A stretch of DNA of 64,000 nt from Hetaerina americana (GCA_022747635.1 JAKTNV010000041.1:3769001-3833000); one strand, 5' to 3'. Numbered from the stretch's first letter, positions 20,735 through 33,319 are shown. Numbers and translations are program-made. Notes: a model not told the origin generated them from the letters alone.

Positions 20735-21500
20735 AATCTCAGTATCCTGCAAGCCACTGCTATGGTGTATGGCAGGGATTGAGGGACGGACACACAAGAC
20801 TAATTTTAGCAGAATATGACCCTACCGCGGTTGGACAATGCGATTCTGATCCCTTACTATCCGTGGCAAAAAATGATATCTTACATCTGTCTATTGCACA
20901 CTTAATCTCTCTAATTATATTTAGCATGACCTCTCTAATCGTAGTACGATGGGGGTAATGATACATTTTCAACATCATTGCTAAAGAGACTCCCAATTTA
21001 CACAAAAGATTTAATCTGTAATTTAACCATCGCTCCGCAAGTGATTCCCAGCCTCGCTCCTCTAATATTTCGTTCACGCCACTAAGTTTATCATCAGAAC
21101 GTATTACCAATTAAATACTACTCCACACCGGAAGCGATCCATTTCGGCAACTAATCCTATTTCGTGACGATCCCATATAGTACTTGCTGCATATTCTAAA
21201 TGAGGCCTAACCAACGAAAGATAACATTTCTCTTTGATCTTTTCATCAAATTTACCAATTACTCTTATAATAAAACCTAATACTCGTATTTTGTTAGCTA
21301 TTCCACATATTACTTGCATGAGTTTTACCCTGGAGAGGTCGTGAGTGAGGGTAATGCCTAAGTTTTAAATCGAGTCCACACGTTCCATTGCGATGCTCCC
21401 GATACAGTAGGAGGTCGGGAGGAAATTGCTATTTTTCCAAAAACCCATCACTACGCACTTTTTAAGCTAAATTTCAATTTCCAAGTCCAAAGTTTGAAAG
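20735..21500 (-). mobile_element. CR1-like subfamily C fragment with 3' end
   Basis: The minus strand encodes the end of the RT region and the C-terminus: ICGIANKIRVLGFIIRVIGK, then KEKCYLSLVRPHLEYAAS, WDRHEIGLVAEMDR, and (20760-21110) LEERGWESLAERWLNYRLNL. Upstream codons such as VVMGFWKNSNF extend it to about 21500. The 3' end at 20735-20765 is a hairpin variant in which the outer stem is CCTGC/GCAGG instead of CCCGC/GCGGG. Several stops break the frame. Confidence 0.85.
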
Positions 21501-22480
21501 CATTGATTTCATCTGATAAAGCTGCTGTGCCCTCAGGATTAGGGATAGCTCAGTACGTATCGTACTAGTGACTAACGATTAATGGTAACGAATCGCCATT
21601 TATTGGGCTAATTTATTGACGCTCATCAGTATATGAGGAAGGTTTGGATGGAATTTTTCAGAAGACGGAAATAATTTGCAAGGGAAAAAATTGGTCAAGT
21701 CCACACGATAAATAAGTAGTACTGCTTTCAAAATCGTCCGAAATCAGCCTTAAATTTAATGACTGATCTCTCAAGAACCTAAATGTAAATTGAGACAATT
21801 GAATTTGAAAATATGGTAACAGACAAACCTTATCCTCAATACCCCAGCGAGAAAATTTCTACTTCCCACAAACATCATTAACCATCGCCAGACGCAAACC
21901 CTCACTTTGCTGCGAGCCTAACCGTGGAGAGCCATAGAAATATAACTAACATTGGTTCTTAGTGAACCCCGTAATGACGTGATTGGCTTGGCAAATGTAC
22001 TCCTTTCGGTGCTAAATAAATTTGACTAGAACTACTCGGCCAATATTAAAGAAAAAGCTAACGGACGTAACATTGAATATGCTCTGAACATCTGGAGGAA
22101 AACCCCCGATTTACACCGAATTGTAACTTTGATTAGCATCCAGCTCCTGATAATCTTTTCATACGCCCATCTGAGTGCAAACATTAAGCATAAAAGATGG
22201 CCGGGAGGAACACTTTACTCAAAAGCGTACACAATTGTGTTTGTATGCATAGTTGGGTGCATTCATTCGAATTGTGCACTAAGGCATCCGAATGGCATTG
22301 TGACTGCAGTGTGGCACGTTTTACCCTCTGAAGAGGCCGCCAAATTTTAACATGGACGCATTGGGTCGTGCTGCCCTCCACGGTTACCATTCTCGGGTGA
22401 GTAACTTGTCTTGAATGACTCAACTAAGGGGTTCATCAGATTGTCATCCACTCTCAAGAGACTTGGACACACTATCAGAC
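21500..22480. other. Unassigned interval
   Basis: AT-rich DNA with short frames. No gene or repeat recognised. Confidence 0.5.
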
Positions 22481-22481
22481 T

Positions 22482-23412
22482 AGTGCAAGGGAAGGAAATT
22501 AGTCCTTAATATAGACAAATGCGCAGTTTTGAAATTTGGAACAAAGGAAGCGGCGAACAGGATATTAACTACGAAATAGAGTGTTAGTGGTTAGCCACGG
22601 CCAATCAAGTTAAATATTTGGGGGTAGTTTTAACACCATGTATTTCATGGGGAGCACATACTAGGATAATATGTGAATCCGCTTTAAAGAAACGGGTGGT
22701 GGGGATTTTAATGAGAAAGTATAAGAGAGGCGTTATTTCACTCAAGTCAGACCTCGTCCGGAATATGCCGCAAATATTGGTGATCCTTGGGAGAAATTTA
22801 GCTAAATGAATAAGATTGTGTTCAGAGGAAATCCACAAGATTCGTCAAAAATTGTTAAAATAGGAAGACGAATGTGGCAGGTCTGTACGGGCTTTTAGGG
22901 GGATTAGGCTGGGAACCACTTGAAGTGCGGAGAGAACAAGCGGGACTTAGACTTTTAGAAAGGTTAAGAACAAACGATTTTAACTATGACACTGAAGGAA
23001 TTCTAATGGCCCCATATTACTTAGGTAAGTCAGACCACATATGTAAGAAAAGGGAGATTAATTCCAGTTCAGATAGATACAAACACTCATTCTTTCCCCA
23101 ACAAATGAGGACTCATAATAGTTGGAAACAAAAGTCACCACAGAAATATTTGCCTGACAGGGCAAGATTAAATGTTGCATAGACATAAGTTATATTTGTA
23201 GGAGCATGTGTAGGTTAGCCGATAACATATGCTTTTGCATGCGTGTAAATTGTGAAGGTTTTTGCATGAGTATATATGTACACCTCTGTGGGTTTATTTG
23301 CATGACATGATCGGTTTTGCATTCAGTTTTATTCTCTTTTACGGATTATGATCTAACACCCGCCATCACACACCCTTGCGGCGGCTCGCGGGGTATTATG
23401 CAGATAAAGAAG
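22482..23412 (+). mobile_element. CR1-like subfamily A-related fragment with 3' end
   Basis: It encodes pieces of the ORF2 C-terminal half in several frames. NIDKCAVLKF-like codons lie near 22510, then TANQVKYLGVVLTPCISWGA (22590-22650), then GGLGWEPLEVRREQAGLRLL (22900-22960), ending FFPQQMRTHNSWKQK. A block present in the full-length copy is lost near 22840-22870. The 3' UTR ends with a hairpin and GTATTATGCAGATA tail at 23355-23412. Confidence 0.88.
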
Positions 23413-23584
23413 TGGAACTCCAGTCCCCTCGGCTTAGTTTCCCTATTCACTCATTCACTGTCCCTGGTCAGAACTGTTGGGAGAAAGCATTACACAGTTC
23501 GGACGTGGATAGCATTACTCGCATAGCTGTTTTATCGTCTTTATGAGTATGGATTGAAATGAGTTTGTTGCATTTTTCATGAGG

Positions 23585-23672
23585 TTTTATTCCCCTTTAC
23601 GGGTGGTTACCTAACAGCCCCGCCACAGGCCTGTGCGGCGGTTTGCGGGGAATCACGTAGATGTAGTTCTAG
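23585..23672 (+). repeat. CR1-like 3' tail, tandem to the previous one
   Basis: TTTTATTCCCCTTTACGGGT, then the module (CCCCGCCACAGGCCTGTGCG, TTTGCGGGGAATC) and a GTAGATGTAG tail, lie about 260 bp after the tail of the preceding element. Confidence 0.82.
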
Positions 23673-24690
23673 AAGTGCCGAAATTCGTCGCATGGCTGAC
23701 TTCCCACTGACCGACATGGAGTGTCGCATTTCCCTTCCTCGAACAACTCAATCGAACGTAATAGCGCTGCAGCGCTCACCAAGGCCTGCCGTGTTGCGGT
23801 CGCGTTTCATAAACAGCATACGTACGAATTCGCGCATGCATACGTGTACTCGTGCATTCCCACAGTCTCCCATTAGTGAGCAATTTTAATCAAACCGGGA
23901 GGGATCAGTCGACCGCGCGGAACGCCAAAATATTGACAGCACACTCGCAATCGAGAATTCCGAGAGCACCGTCATCTTCATTTTCTTTCATCCTTCCGAT
24001 CCACCCACGCGGAGAAAAATCCGCGTAGTTATTTCGATATCGGAAAATGGGATTATTGACATTTTGCCAAATGAAACAATGCCTAAGCACAACGGATAAA
24101 AAAGGCACGCCGAATCTCCGAAAGGGGCATGGGAGGCGGTTTAATTCTTTTTTTTTCATTACTCGTCATAACTTCCTTTTTTTTATTTCGAGCACACTTC
24201 CTTCCCCGCGGAGATGGGCTCTCCCCTCCCCTTTCTACGACGTGCCCTGCTGAGGAGGCAGCACGAGAGGGCGTCGGGTCACTTTGCCAAAGCCCACGGG
24301 CAAACGAATCGATACGGAGACAATCGACCCTCCGAAGACGGAGCGAGACTGCTTGCCCCGAGAGCGACTACGAAGACCCGAGGGCAACAGCGAAGCCGAG
24401 ACTCGAGGGAAGTCCTAGACCGTTGAATTTATCCCACAAAAGAAATGCGTGTGATTAAGGGCATTTGATGCAATTGATAAGCTGTATCGTGGTTGCCGAA
24501 ACAAGTGCAATCTGAAGTGTACGTGCATGGAAACTGTTGGGTTCCTATTGTGTCGCAGAGAACAGTAAAAGGTGACATGAAACCGCGTTCGAGTCGAAGC
24601 CTTCAATTTGCACATTCCATCAATGGCGTGATCTCCGGTGTTCCAATCAAGTGCGAACTCTCACAATCTATTGGAACATTTTATGTTCAT
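23673..24690. other. Unassigned interval
   Basis: Contains short frames such as 24129-24458 (+), which I do not recognise. No repeat family seen. Confidence 0.45.
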
Positions 24691-24750
24691 CTACATCTAC
24701 GCAATATCCCGCAAGCCGTCGCAATGAATTGTGGCAGGGGGTGGTAATTT
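24691..24750 (-). repeat. CR1-like 3' tail, minus strand
   Basis: CATCTACATCTACGCAATAT and CCGCAAGCCGTCGCAATG show the complement of the terminal module. It is short and diverged. Confidence 0.8.
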
Positions 24751-25021
24751 ATATTCCAATCCACACACACTCACTTTATTCCTTCAGGCACCCCGCGATG
24801 CACCAAAAACTGTACGGAGAGAAGGCTCCCGAGCACCAATCATGCAACATGCCTACCTTTATCACAAGTGCAACAAGATTAGCAGATGTTCCTATGCCTA
24901 AACAAAGAGAACAAGGAAATACGTCAAAGGAGGGCGGGAACACATGCAACCCAGACACTTATAACCGGTCAGTATTCTACGCATTCGGGACGGACAATTC
25001 ACAAGTACAATAGGCTTTTTA

Positions 25022-25885
25022 TATATTCATTTACACCCCACCCGACACAAGGGCGCAGGGCGAGGGGCGTTAGGACGCCAGACTTGGAGAGAGTTTTGTG
25101 GAATTTAATCTTGCATTCCCCTATTTTCGACCAAGCGTACCGACTGCTTTCTTAGGTGTTCTCCCTTCCATTGCTGTCGTGAATAGTGCGCGGGAAAAAC
25201 GAATACTTTAATCTATCAGTTCGGCATTCTAACTCTCTAATCATGTGGCAATTGTCGACCCGTCCAATGTAATAAGGGGACCTAATTATATCTCCAATGT
25301 CGGATGCAAAAACACACGCTTCATATCTTTGTAATAAGTTTAATCTAGCCCTAGAGTCTTCTCATATCTATAGACTCCCACCCCAGATTCTGTATTAAAT
25401 GTGCGACGCTTTTTTTCCCTTTGGTACGAGTTTTTCACGAGCAAAGCGGCCTTCCTCTGTACCCTATTCAATTCTGTAATCAATGTTTTTTTTGTAAAAG
25501 TGATCCCAAACGATCGCCGTATACTCAATGTGGGGCCTTACTAAAGATAAATAGCACGTTTCCTTCACTTTTTCGTCGCTACGACTTCCGACGATACGTT
25601 TGGCGAATGCCAACTTTTTTAGCGCCCCTCCACAAATAGTGCGTATACTATGTTTTCCCCAAGAAAGATCCCATGCAATGGTGACTTCCCCAATTATTTT
25701 ACTTCACCCACGACGGTCTTCCGAACGAACACCTTCGAGCGTGTGTTTTGAATAGGTTTGGCCGTATTTTCTATTGTTTAAGATATTTTGCATGGCGGCA
25801 AATGTTTTTGTATTTAATTCCAGCCCCCGCTCTTCAAAATAGATGCGAAAATATTTCAAACGAGATAAGGGCTCAACAAAAGTTT
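25022..25885 (-). mobile_element. CR1-like subfamily D fragment, inverted twin of 31430-32300
   Basis: The minus strand carries an RT/C-terminal region with VQRKAALLVKNSYQREK. It matches most of 31430-32300 in opposite orientation, including TCCGACATTGGAGATATAAT and CCACATGATTAGAGAGTT (as complements). The 3' end (25022-25065) has a diverged hairpin with GGGTGGGGTGTAAATGAATA in place of the GATGTA tail. Multiple frameshifts are present. The codons SRCLKYFRIYFEERGLELNTK near 25800 mark the end of RT motif A/C spacing. Confidence 0.82.
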
Positions 25886-25889
25886 GCAT

Positions 25890-26712
25890 TCCATTTCATA
25901 GAGTATTATGAGTCAGAGACGTCAATTTATCATTTCCGCAGATAAGCCTACGGCAAAACACGAGGCAATAGACATGAGCATTCCTTTTCTTTTGACAAGA
26001 GGGAAGAGAGATTACAGATCGGCTTAACTTCAACTTTATACAATTCGATGTACGATTAACGATGATAAATATGATGCGACATTAGCACAATTGCCCAAGT
26101 GAACTCCATGCATCGAGTGTGAATCAGGCTTTGGAGGTATAGCCACGGAGTAAGTACGCCTTCAAGACGGCCCGATTCCAAGACGCTCCCTCCGCTTGAG
26201 GCGGACCGAAGCCGTAAGTTCACTCGAAATATAGAAACTCAAACACTCGAACGGATCTTCCTGCCTATTTGAACGTTCCATCCATTCAAAGGCAACCTAC
26301 TTATTTAAAGGAGGATTGTGATGTGTACCACGTGGGCCTTGATTGCCCCCCTGGGTATCATTTCCATCTTCCATTCTTTGAACCCTAGCATCGCCGTCCC
26401 AAGAGTCTCTCCTCTCTCTCTCTCTCTCTTCCCCTTCCTTTCCTCCCCCCTCCCCCACAAAATCGCCGGTCAGCATCTCTGCCCATCCCCCAACTATTCC
26501 TCCACTCTTCGGACTTTCACCACAGCGACCCCTGCTTCTCTTCTTCCGCTTCATTTAACACTGCGCCGTCAATCCTTATCTCGGTCCAAATCATTTTCTC
26601 AATTCTTCTGCCATACCCTTACTCTTCAACTCGTCATTTTAAATCTAGATCCACTAATGTGCAATTACCAAGTTTTCCTACACGTCTTTTACATTTTGTA
26701 TTGATTTTTTAT
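25890..26712. other. Unassigned interval, pyrimidine-rich part
   Basis: From 26330 to 26700 there is C/T-rich DNA with a (CT)n run near 26405-26430. The 128-codon frame here reflects that composition. It may be a non-coding remnant of a Penelope-like 3' region, but I cannot show this. Confidence 0.35.
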
Positions 26713-26714
26713 TT

Positions 26715-27185
26715 CTAAGTTCCCTGCAAGCCACCGCTAGGCTGTATGTCAAGGGGTGAACACACACCAGACTAATTCTGAGCATAATATGAGCCTACCG
26801 TGGTCGGACCATGTTATTCTGATCCCTCATCGTTCGTGGAAAAAATGACATCTTGAATACATCGACTCTACACTTAATCTCTCTAATTTTACTCACATGA
26901 TCTCTCCTATCGTAGTAAAATGGGGGCAATAATACATTTTCAACATCACTGTTAAAGAGATCTCTTTTCCATTGATGCAAAAGATTTAATTTGCAATTTA
27001 CCCTTCGCTCCGTGATTGATTCCCAGCCTAGATGCTCTAATACTTGGGATACGCTACTCAGTTTATCATAATAACATTTTACCAATCTAGCTCCTCTACG
27101 CTGCACGAGATACAATCCGGCAATCAGTCCGACTTCGTGAGGATCCCATTTATACTTCCAGCATATTCTAAATGAGGCCTATCCA
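26715..27185 (-). mobile_element. CR1-like subfamily C fragment with 3' end
   Basis: The minus strand (26795-27115) encodes the ORF2 C-terminus without a break for 106 codons: VQRRGARLVKCYYDKLSSVS, LGWESITERRVNCKLNLLHQ, and FFPRTMRDQNN. The 3' end at 26715-26755 has the C-type hairpin (CCCTGCAAGCCACCGC as complement). It begins near 27185 with an IWDPHE-type codon set and is 5'-truncated. Confidence 0.88.
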
Positions 27186-27189
27186 GCGA

Positions 27190-27734
27190 AATACAGAACG
27201 CTTCATGAAACATGAGATTACAGTCGAGCAATGCAACTTATTATTACGTGGAAACTCTTTGACATGGCAAGGTGGCAAGAATTTCCTAAAAGGTACAATC
27301 ACCCTAAGATACGTGTAAAAGGTTAATCGGCAATGGAAAAATCTAGCTAAATTTCGAGTATCTTCTCCTCCGTGACCAAGGTGTTTTTGGTTTTGTTCAT
27401 CTTTAAAGTTATTTAACAATTTAAATTGGGGTCTCGTACCTATTGCAAACTTTACTTTCGATAATTCACATTATGCAATCCAAAAAGCTATTTCATTTGA
27501 TAGAGGAAATAACGCGTGAATTGAGAAGGCAATTGATGAGGTCAAGGAGCAGATAAGACCTGGCGCACGTATTTATGGAGAAAGGGTGAGTATGCTCTGA
27601 TTAATGGACGACAAAGGAGCTCTGAATATTCACAGAGAGATAAAAAGACCCTACAAAGTTACTAGCCAACATTCAGATGAACAATCCAACATTCAGAAGA
27701 GGATGAACAAGTACAAACTCAAAAATAAATTAAA
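27190..27734. other. Unassigned interval
   Basis: No recognisable gene, RNA or repeat. Confidence 0.5.
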
Positions 27735-28095
27735 AAATGGTGCAATGTTCAAAATCATTCGCCTTGATTGAGATACGAACCCGTATCCTTCGATATCCGG
27801 CCACGTGCTTTAACCGGTTTAACTCCCGAGGCGTCTTCTTACACAGCCATATTTTTTGGGGGGGGGGCTTTAAATTGAACCAGAGTTTGTGACGAAATAG
27901 CGCGCTTACAATGTCACAGAAATTCGCAGCCGAGCACGATGCGGCACAGTCGACGAGGTCAAAGCCAACTTTAAACACCAGAGCTGTTTCCGCTTGGAAA
28001 AAGTCTAAGAAATCGCGGAAGGCGCCGCTACAGTAACTTAGAAAGAGTAAATCTGTGAGTCACTCTTGCGGCTTCTCCTGCAATTTCTTGGAATA
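27735..28095 (-). repeat. tRNA-derived SINE (family S1), tandem arrangement
   Basis: On the minus strand the region near 27765-27830 is a tRNA-like head. TTAAAGCACGTGGCCGGATA is followed by a B box GGTTCGTATCT and by AAGGCGAATGATTTTGAAC, the start of the S1 body. Upstream on the same strand (27975-28090) lies a body-like block with GTTACTGTAGCGGCGCCTTC. This suggests two units joined head to tail. A C/G homopolymer (27858-27866) lies inside. Confidence 0.72.
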
Positions 28096-28164
28096 TAAAC
28101 AAAACGATTTTAAAAAAGGTCATACACTAAAGACGGGAAGAAAATTTCCAAGCACGTAAGACGA

Positions 28165-29917
28165 TTGAAAGTCGGAGAGGCGGAGAAAATGGAGAACGCA
28201 TTACCATTAGCGTGAAAAAGGCAAATATATTAAACCATTTTCTCCAGAGTGTCTACAATAAAAACACAAACGCACCAAACGATCCTCCACACCCATCCGG
28301 GGAACAGATGAGGGATCTTACACTGACCAAGCAGGGAATTCTACATCTGCTCCGTAGTATCAAAGCACAGAAAGCACCTGGTCCGAAAGAAATACCTGCT
28401 AGAATATTAAAGGAATTAGCTGAAGATATTGCCCTATTGTTTTGCTAAAATCGATAGAAGAAGGCTCAGTGCCTCGCGACTAGAAGCTAGCCCATATAAC
28501 TCCCATCTATAAAGGCGGCGACAGGGATAAACCAACCAATTACCGACCCATTTCTTTAACATCGATCTCTTGTAAAATATTGGAACACATTATTTTAACT
28601 AACATTTTGAGATTTCCTTATAGTAGGCAAATACCAATCCTCAAGCAAAACGGATTTAGGAAAAGCAGATCTTGCGAAACACAACTTGGTCTCTTCATTC
28701 ACGATATGCTTAGATCGGGAGAAAACAACACACAAGTCGATGCATTATTCCTGGATTTCAAAAAAGCATTCGACAAATTCCCACACAATATACTGCAACA
28801 TAAACTTAAATACTATGGAATCAATATACATTATTGACTTAAGCACACACGTTGGTAGCAATCTGAGGTTATTTGCTGACGACACGGTGGTATACATGTA
28901 AATAAGGTGCCAACTAGATCACGAGCTACTCTCTAGAGACTTAGGCAATATCTCGGAATGGTGCAATAAATGGGGATTAACACTTAATATAGACAAATGT
29001 GCAGTTTTGAAATTTTTGAATTAAAGGAAGCGAGGAACAGGATATAAACTACAAAATAGAGGGTTCGGTACTGACTACGGTCCATCAAGGTAAATATTTG
29101 GGGGTTGTTCTAACACCACACCTTTCATGGGGAGCACATATCAGGACAATATGCGGATCAGCTTCAAAGAAACTTGGCTTCATGAAACGGGTGGTGGGGA
29201 AATGTAATGAAAAAGTTAAAGAGAGGTGTTATTTTGCTCTAGTTAGACCTCATTTGGAATATGCCGCAAGTATTTGGGATCCGTGGGAGAAAATTTGGCA
29301 AAAAGAATTAGATAAAGTCCAGAGAAAATCCGCTAGATTCGTGAAAAATTGTTATGATAAGAACACAAGTGTGACAGGTCTCTTAGGGGATTTAGGCTGG
29401 GAACCACTGGAAGTGCGGAGAGAACAAGCGAGGCTTAGACTTTTAGAAAGGTTCAGAACAAACGAGTTTAACTATGACACTGAAGGAATTATAATGGCCC
29501 GACACTACTTAGATAGATCAGACCACAAAGATAAACTAAGGGAGATAGATTCCAAGACAGATAGGTACAAATACTCATTCTTTTCCCGAACAATCAGAAA
29601 TCATAATAGTAAGAAACCGAAGTCACTTTAGAAATATTGAAAACATTGAATTTACAAGTCGGAGCAAAGTGAAACACTGCAAAGCTGTTAGGTATACTTT
29701 CAGGTGGATGTGTATGTAAGATGTAGTTTGAGTGTTTGCATGTGTGTGGGGTGTAAGTGTTCTTGCATGAATGTATGCCAAGTTTTCTTTTTGGATGTAT
29801 GAATTTGTGGTTCTAGCATGCGTTTTTTTTCTTTTCTAAATTACGGGTGGTGTCCTCCACCCCCCGCCACACGCCCTTGCGGCGGCTTTCAGGTTATTAA
29901 GTAGATGTAGATGTAGG
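28165..29917 (+). mobile_element. CR1-like subfamily A, 5'-truncated, with internal RT deletion
   Basis: It is very similar to 8450-10330 of the full-length copy. Frames give SVKKANILNHFLQSVYNKN, then FRKSRSCETQLGLFIHD, DALFLDFKKAFDKFPHN, then NLRLFADDTVVYM, and an open frame 29098-29631 for the C-terminus (RPHLEYAASIWDPWEKIWQK to NHNSKKPKSL). About 145 bp between KYYGIN and the DLSTHV codons near 28830 are missing, which removes the VTSGVPQGS region. A stop occurs before RLPRD codons at 28482, and a frameshift lies near 29025. The 3' UTR, hairpin and GTAGATGTAGATGTAG tail are complete. Confidence 0.92.
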
Positions 29918-29924
29918 AAGTCAC

Positions 29925-31428
29925 ACTGCGACAAGTGGAGTTTGGTTAGCATGGCAGCAAGATCACAAGAGAGACGAAAGTGCAAGAGATGCAGGAGAGG
30001 AACGGAGAGCTTTCCATCCGAAAGAGAGACCGCTCACGACGAGCGTAGAAGAAGAGAGTGTTTCATTAAAACTCGGGGCTTGGGGCACCTGGGCACGGGC
30101 ATGAGACGAGGGCGATCGGGGCAGCGGCGGATAGGAAAAGATTGGTAGCGAATCTTCTGCTACAGATAGCGATGAAAATGAAATAAATAGAGAGAATGAC
30201 AACTGGAGAAGTACTCAGAGGAGTATGTGAAGAAAGAAAGAAGGCTATGGAGGACACTCACTCGGAAGAAGAAGAGAGGATGCTGATTGGACATAGCCTA
30301 AGGAACCATAGTTCACTGGATATCATAATTTTTCAAACGAACAGAGATGAAGGGTTAGAGAGGGAGGCCGAGTGTGAGAATCAGTTGATGAAGAATATCC
30401 GTGAATGGAGTGTTGAGGGAATGAAAAGTTGGGCGGATTGGGGCAGGACTGAAGAGCTGCTGCAAAGCAGTCTTTGGATTCGTGACTCGTTATGATGATA
30501 AATAATAATAGGGCAACAATATTAGGGGACTTAATACTATGTATATGTACGACTGCACGTCTTCAAGGACGTGATAAGAGTCCTTGGAGAAAAATGGGGA
30601 TGTCAGCATTATCTCGTTCACGGGTAATGAAAGGCGTACTCAAGCGCAAACTATACTGAGTTCTGAGTACGGCCTTGCAGTAGTGAATTGAATGCGTGGC
30701 ATTCACACGGCAAATCTCATCATTAAGCACCGATTAGTGACGAGGAGTGTGCTCGGCAAGACGGAGGGAGCGCAAATCCCTCGCTGCAAAGAAATGCGAA
30801 TCGTCATCATCGCCAGCAATTAAGCCAATGAATGCTAATCACGCCTTACGGCTTCTCTTCGAAGCAATTGTCCTGCCAAAGAACCATTTCAGAAGTATTC
30901 GTTATTTTGACGTCATTACCCATTTAGTTCGCTCGCCCTCATCTCCGACTGGTTTCTAATCACCATGACGCAAAAGAAATGCGCGTTTCCTTACGTAACA
31001 ATACACATCAAGTAATTTGATTTTGCGGAAAGAATGATTACTCTGCCCATTTAAAAACCAGGTTCCCTCCTGCGGTTGATTTTATACCACGAAATGCGAT
31101 GCATTCAAATTATACTGATTGACTTCCGGGGATGTTGCAGATCATACGACATTCATGCACTCATTAAATAAGGTATTTCCACAGCTTTTATATAAGTGTT
31201 CAATTACGATTAAATTTATTCCCCTCCATTCTATATTCTTACTTTTGTGATATCCAGGGAAAAAATACCCGTCCGGTCCCGAACTGATAGCTTCATTAAA
31301 TCCGAGGGTAATTAAACTCTTTCCCGACTTTTCCATCCACATGATATTGTTCCTTTCTCTTACATTATTCAAAAACCTACTATTTTTACTAGCTCCACTC
31401 CAATCTAAGCGGTATTCAACTACCCACT
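29925..31428. other. Unassigned interval with two unrecognised plus-strand frames
   Basis: Frames at 29942-30148 (basic, Arg-rich) and 30196-30495 (acidic, ending WADWGRTEELLQSSLWIRDS) follow each other on the plus strand. They could be decayed pieces of one gene or element, but I recognise neither. No splice or repeat structure is evident. The rest of the interval shows nothing. Confidence 0.35.
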
Positions 31429-31429
31429 A

Positions 31430-32300
31430 AACAACATTCAAAAATGGTGTGAAGAGCGGGGGCTGAAATTGAATAAAAAAACATTTGCCGCCATGCAAAA
31501 TATCTTAAACAATAGAAAATACGGCCAAACCTATTCAAAACACACGCTCGAAGGTGTTCGTTCGGAAGACCGTCGTGGGTGAAGTAAAATAATTGGGGAA
31601 GTCACCATTGCATCGGATCTTTCTTGGGGAAAACATAGTATACGCACTATTTGTGGAGGGGCGCTAAAGAAGCTGGCATTCGCCAAACGTATCGTCGGAA
31701 GGTGTAGCGACGAAAAAGTGAAGGAAACGTGCTATTTATCTTTAGTAAGGCCTCACATGGAGTATGCGGCGATCGTTTGGGGTCAATTACAAAAAAAACA
31801 TTGATTACAGAATTGAATAGGGTACAGAGGAAGGCCGCTTTCCTCGTGAAAAACTCGTACCAAAGGGAAAAAAGCGTCACACATTTAATGCAGAATCTGT
31901 GGTGGGAATCTATAGATATGAGAAGACTCTAGGATTAGATTAAAGTTATTACAACTGTTTAAAGCGTGTGTTTTTGCGTCCGACATTGGAGATATAATTA
32001 GGTCCCCTTATTATATTGGACAGGTCGACAATTGCCACATGATTAGAGAGTTCGATTGTCGAACTGATAGATTCAAGTATTCGTTTTGTCCCGCGCACTA
32101 TTCGGGGCAGGAATAAAAGAGGGAACACCTAAGAAAATAATAGGTACACGCTGTCGAAAATAGGGATCTACAAGATTAAATTCCCACAACACACTGTATC
32201 AGCCGATGCACTACACATTTACATTCAAATCTAGCGTCCTAACGCCCCCCCCCCCCCCCGCCGTGCGCCCTTTAGCCGGGTAGGGTATAGGTGAATGAAT
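31430..32300 (+). mobile_element. CR1-like subfamily D fragment with 3' end
   Basis: Frames encode RGLKLNKKTFAAMQNI, ICGGALKKLAFAKRIVG, VKETCYLSLVRPHMEYAAIV, and LNRVQRKAAFLVKNSYQREK, which is the region after RT motif C through the C-terminus. One or two base changes split the frame near 31580 and 31785. The 3' end has a 15-C run, CCGTGCGCCCTTTAGCCG, and a TAGGGTATAGGTGAATGAAT tail. It pairs with 25022-25885 as an inverted duplicate about 5.5 kb away. Confidence 0.87.
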
Positions 32301-32334
32301 ATAGAGTCTATTTTACTTGTACATGTACATATGT

Positions 32335-32415
32335 AGAATAGCTCGTCACCTACACCCCCTGCAACCGGTCCTTGCGACGGCTTGCGAGGTATTGTGAAGA
32401 TGTAGATGAAGAAAT
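32335..32415 (+). repeat. CR1-like 3' tail, tandem to the previous one
   Basis: AGCTCGTCACCTACACCCCC, then CTTGCGACGGCTTGCGAGGT and GAAGATGTAGATGAAG, make a second terminal module only about 40 bp after the subfamily D end. Confidence 0.8.
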
Positions 32416-32419
32416 TAAT

Positions 32420-33315
32420 TTAACACGACCCAGCTAGAATCAACAATTTTACACATAACACGGCGGTGTTAAAATTTGAAATTCCCATCATCGCGTCACG
32501 TTAGGGTTCGAATACTTTTGCAACGTTATTTCCGCATCCCTCAAGAGGAAATGGGTAACTTTGGGTTCATACGTATGACCCCACGACACTAACTCTGCGG
32601 CGAATATATTTTTCGACTGTCTATGGCGGCGGCGTCTGCGGCGCGCTACTGCGGGGGCGAGGAGGAGGCGGCGGGCGGGCCCGGATGAAAGAGGGGCCGG
32701 CCGCCCCCCTCCCGAGAAACCCTCGCAGGGGAGAGGAGACGACACAACTCCGACACAAAGTATCCTCAAAATAACGCGGGGTGGAATTCTGAATGGAATT
32801 CTTTGGCCGTTCGATTCCATTTCGGAATAAAAGTAAAGCACGCCCTCATATTCACAGCGGCCAAGTGATATTTCAAAGGGGCGAAAAATAAGTTTTTCTT
32901 GTGTCGCCGTCAAAGGCGGAGGGCCCCGCGGAAGGGAGGAGAGGTCAGCCTGACGTGCCTGTTGCAGGTCTGCGGCCCGGTCACATTGAATTTGGCCGCG
33001 AGGCGCTGGCTTTGGCCGTCCAAAAGAGACAAAAGACATCGCCGCGTGTTCTCACTGCGATGATCCGAATATCCGATTCTCCCTTTCCATTGTTCATACA
33101 ACACAATGTATACTTTTTCCTCAACTCAGGTTTATTACCTTAACAAAAAAATAGGCTCTAAACGAATCTGAAAGCAATTACGAAAGTGTTGAAGTCATTG
33201 TGAACCAATGGCTCTTTGAGGACATTCTCATTCTTAAGTTTTGATCAAAATCTGCTTTAAAAATAAAGATATCTATGGTATGACAATATTTATTAGGGGG
33301 AGCTATTGGCTGATG
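32420..33315. other. Unassigned interval, GC-rich patch
   Basis: A GC-rich block (32600-33010) has long open frames on both strands (183 codons minus, 80 plus). They look like compositional artefacts. No family is recognised, and a CpG-rich host regulatory region is possible but not shown. Confidence 0.35.
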
Positions 33316-33319
33316 AACA

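Noticed and set aside
26318..26704. 128-codon frame with hydrophobic start as a secreted or membrane protein
   Set aside because: Composition is driven by C/T-rich DNA with a (CT)n run. There is no family resemblance.
32488..33039. 183-codon minus-strand frame in a GC-rich block as a gene
   Set aside because: An overlapping frame on the other strand is also open, the Ala/Pro/Arg runs follow composition, and no conserved motif is visible.
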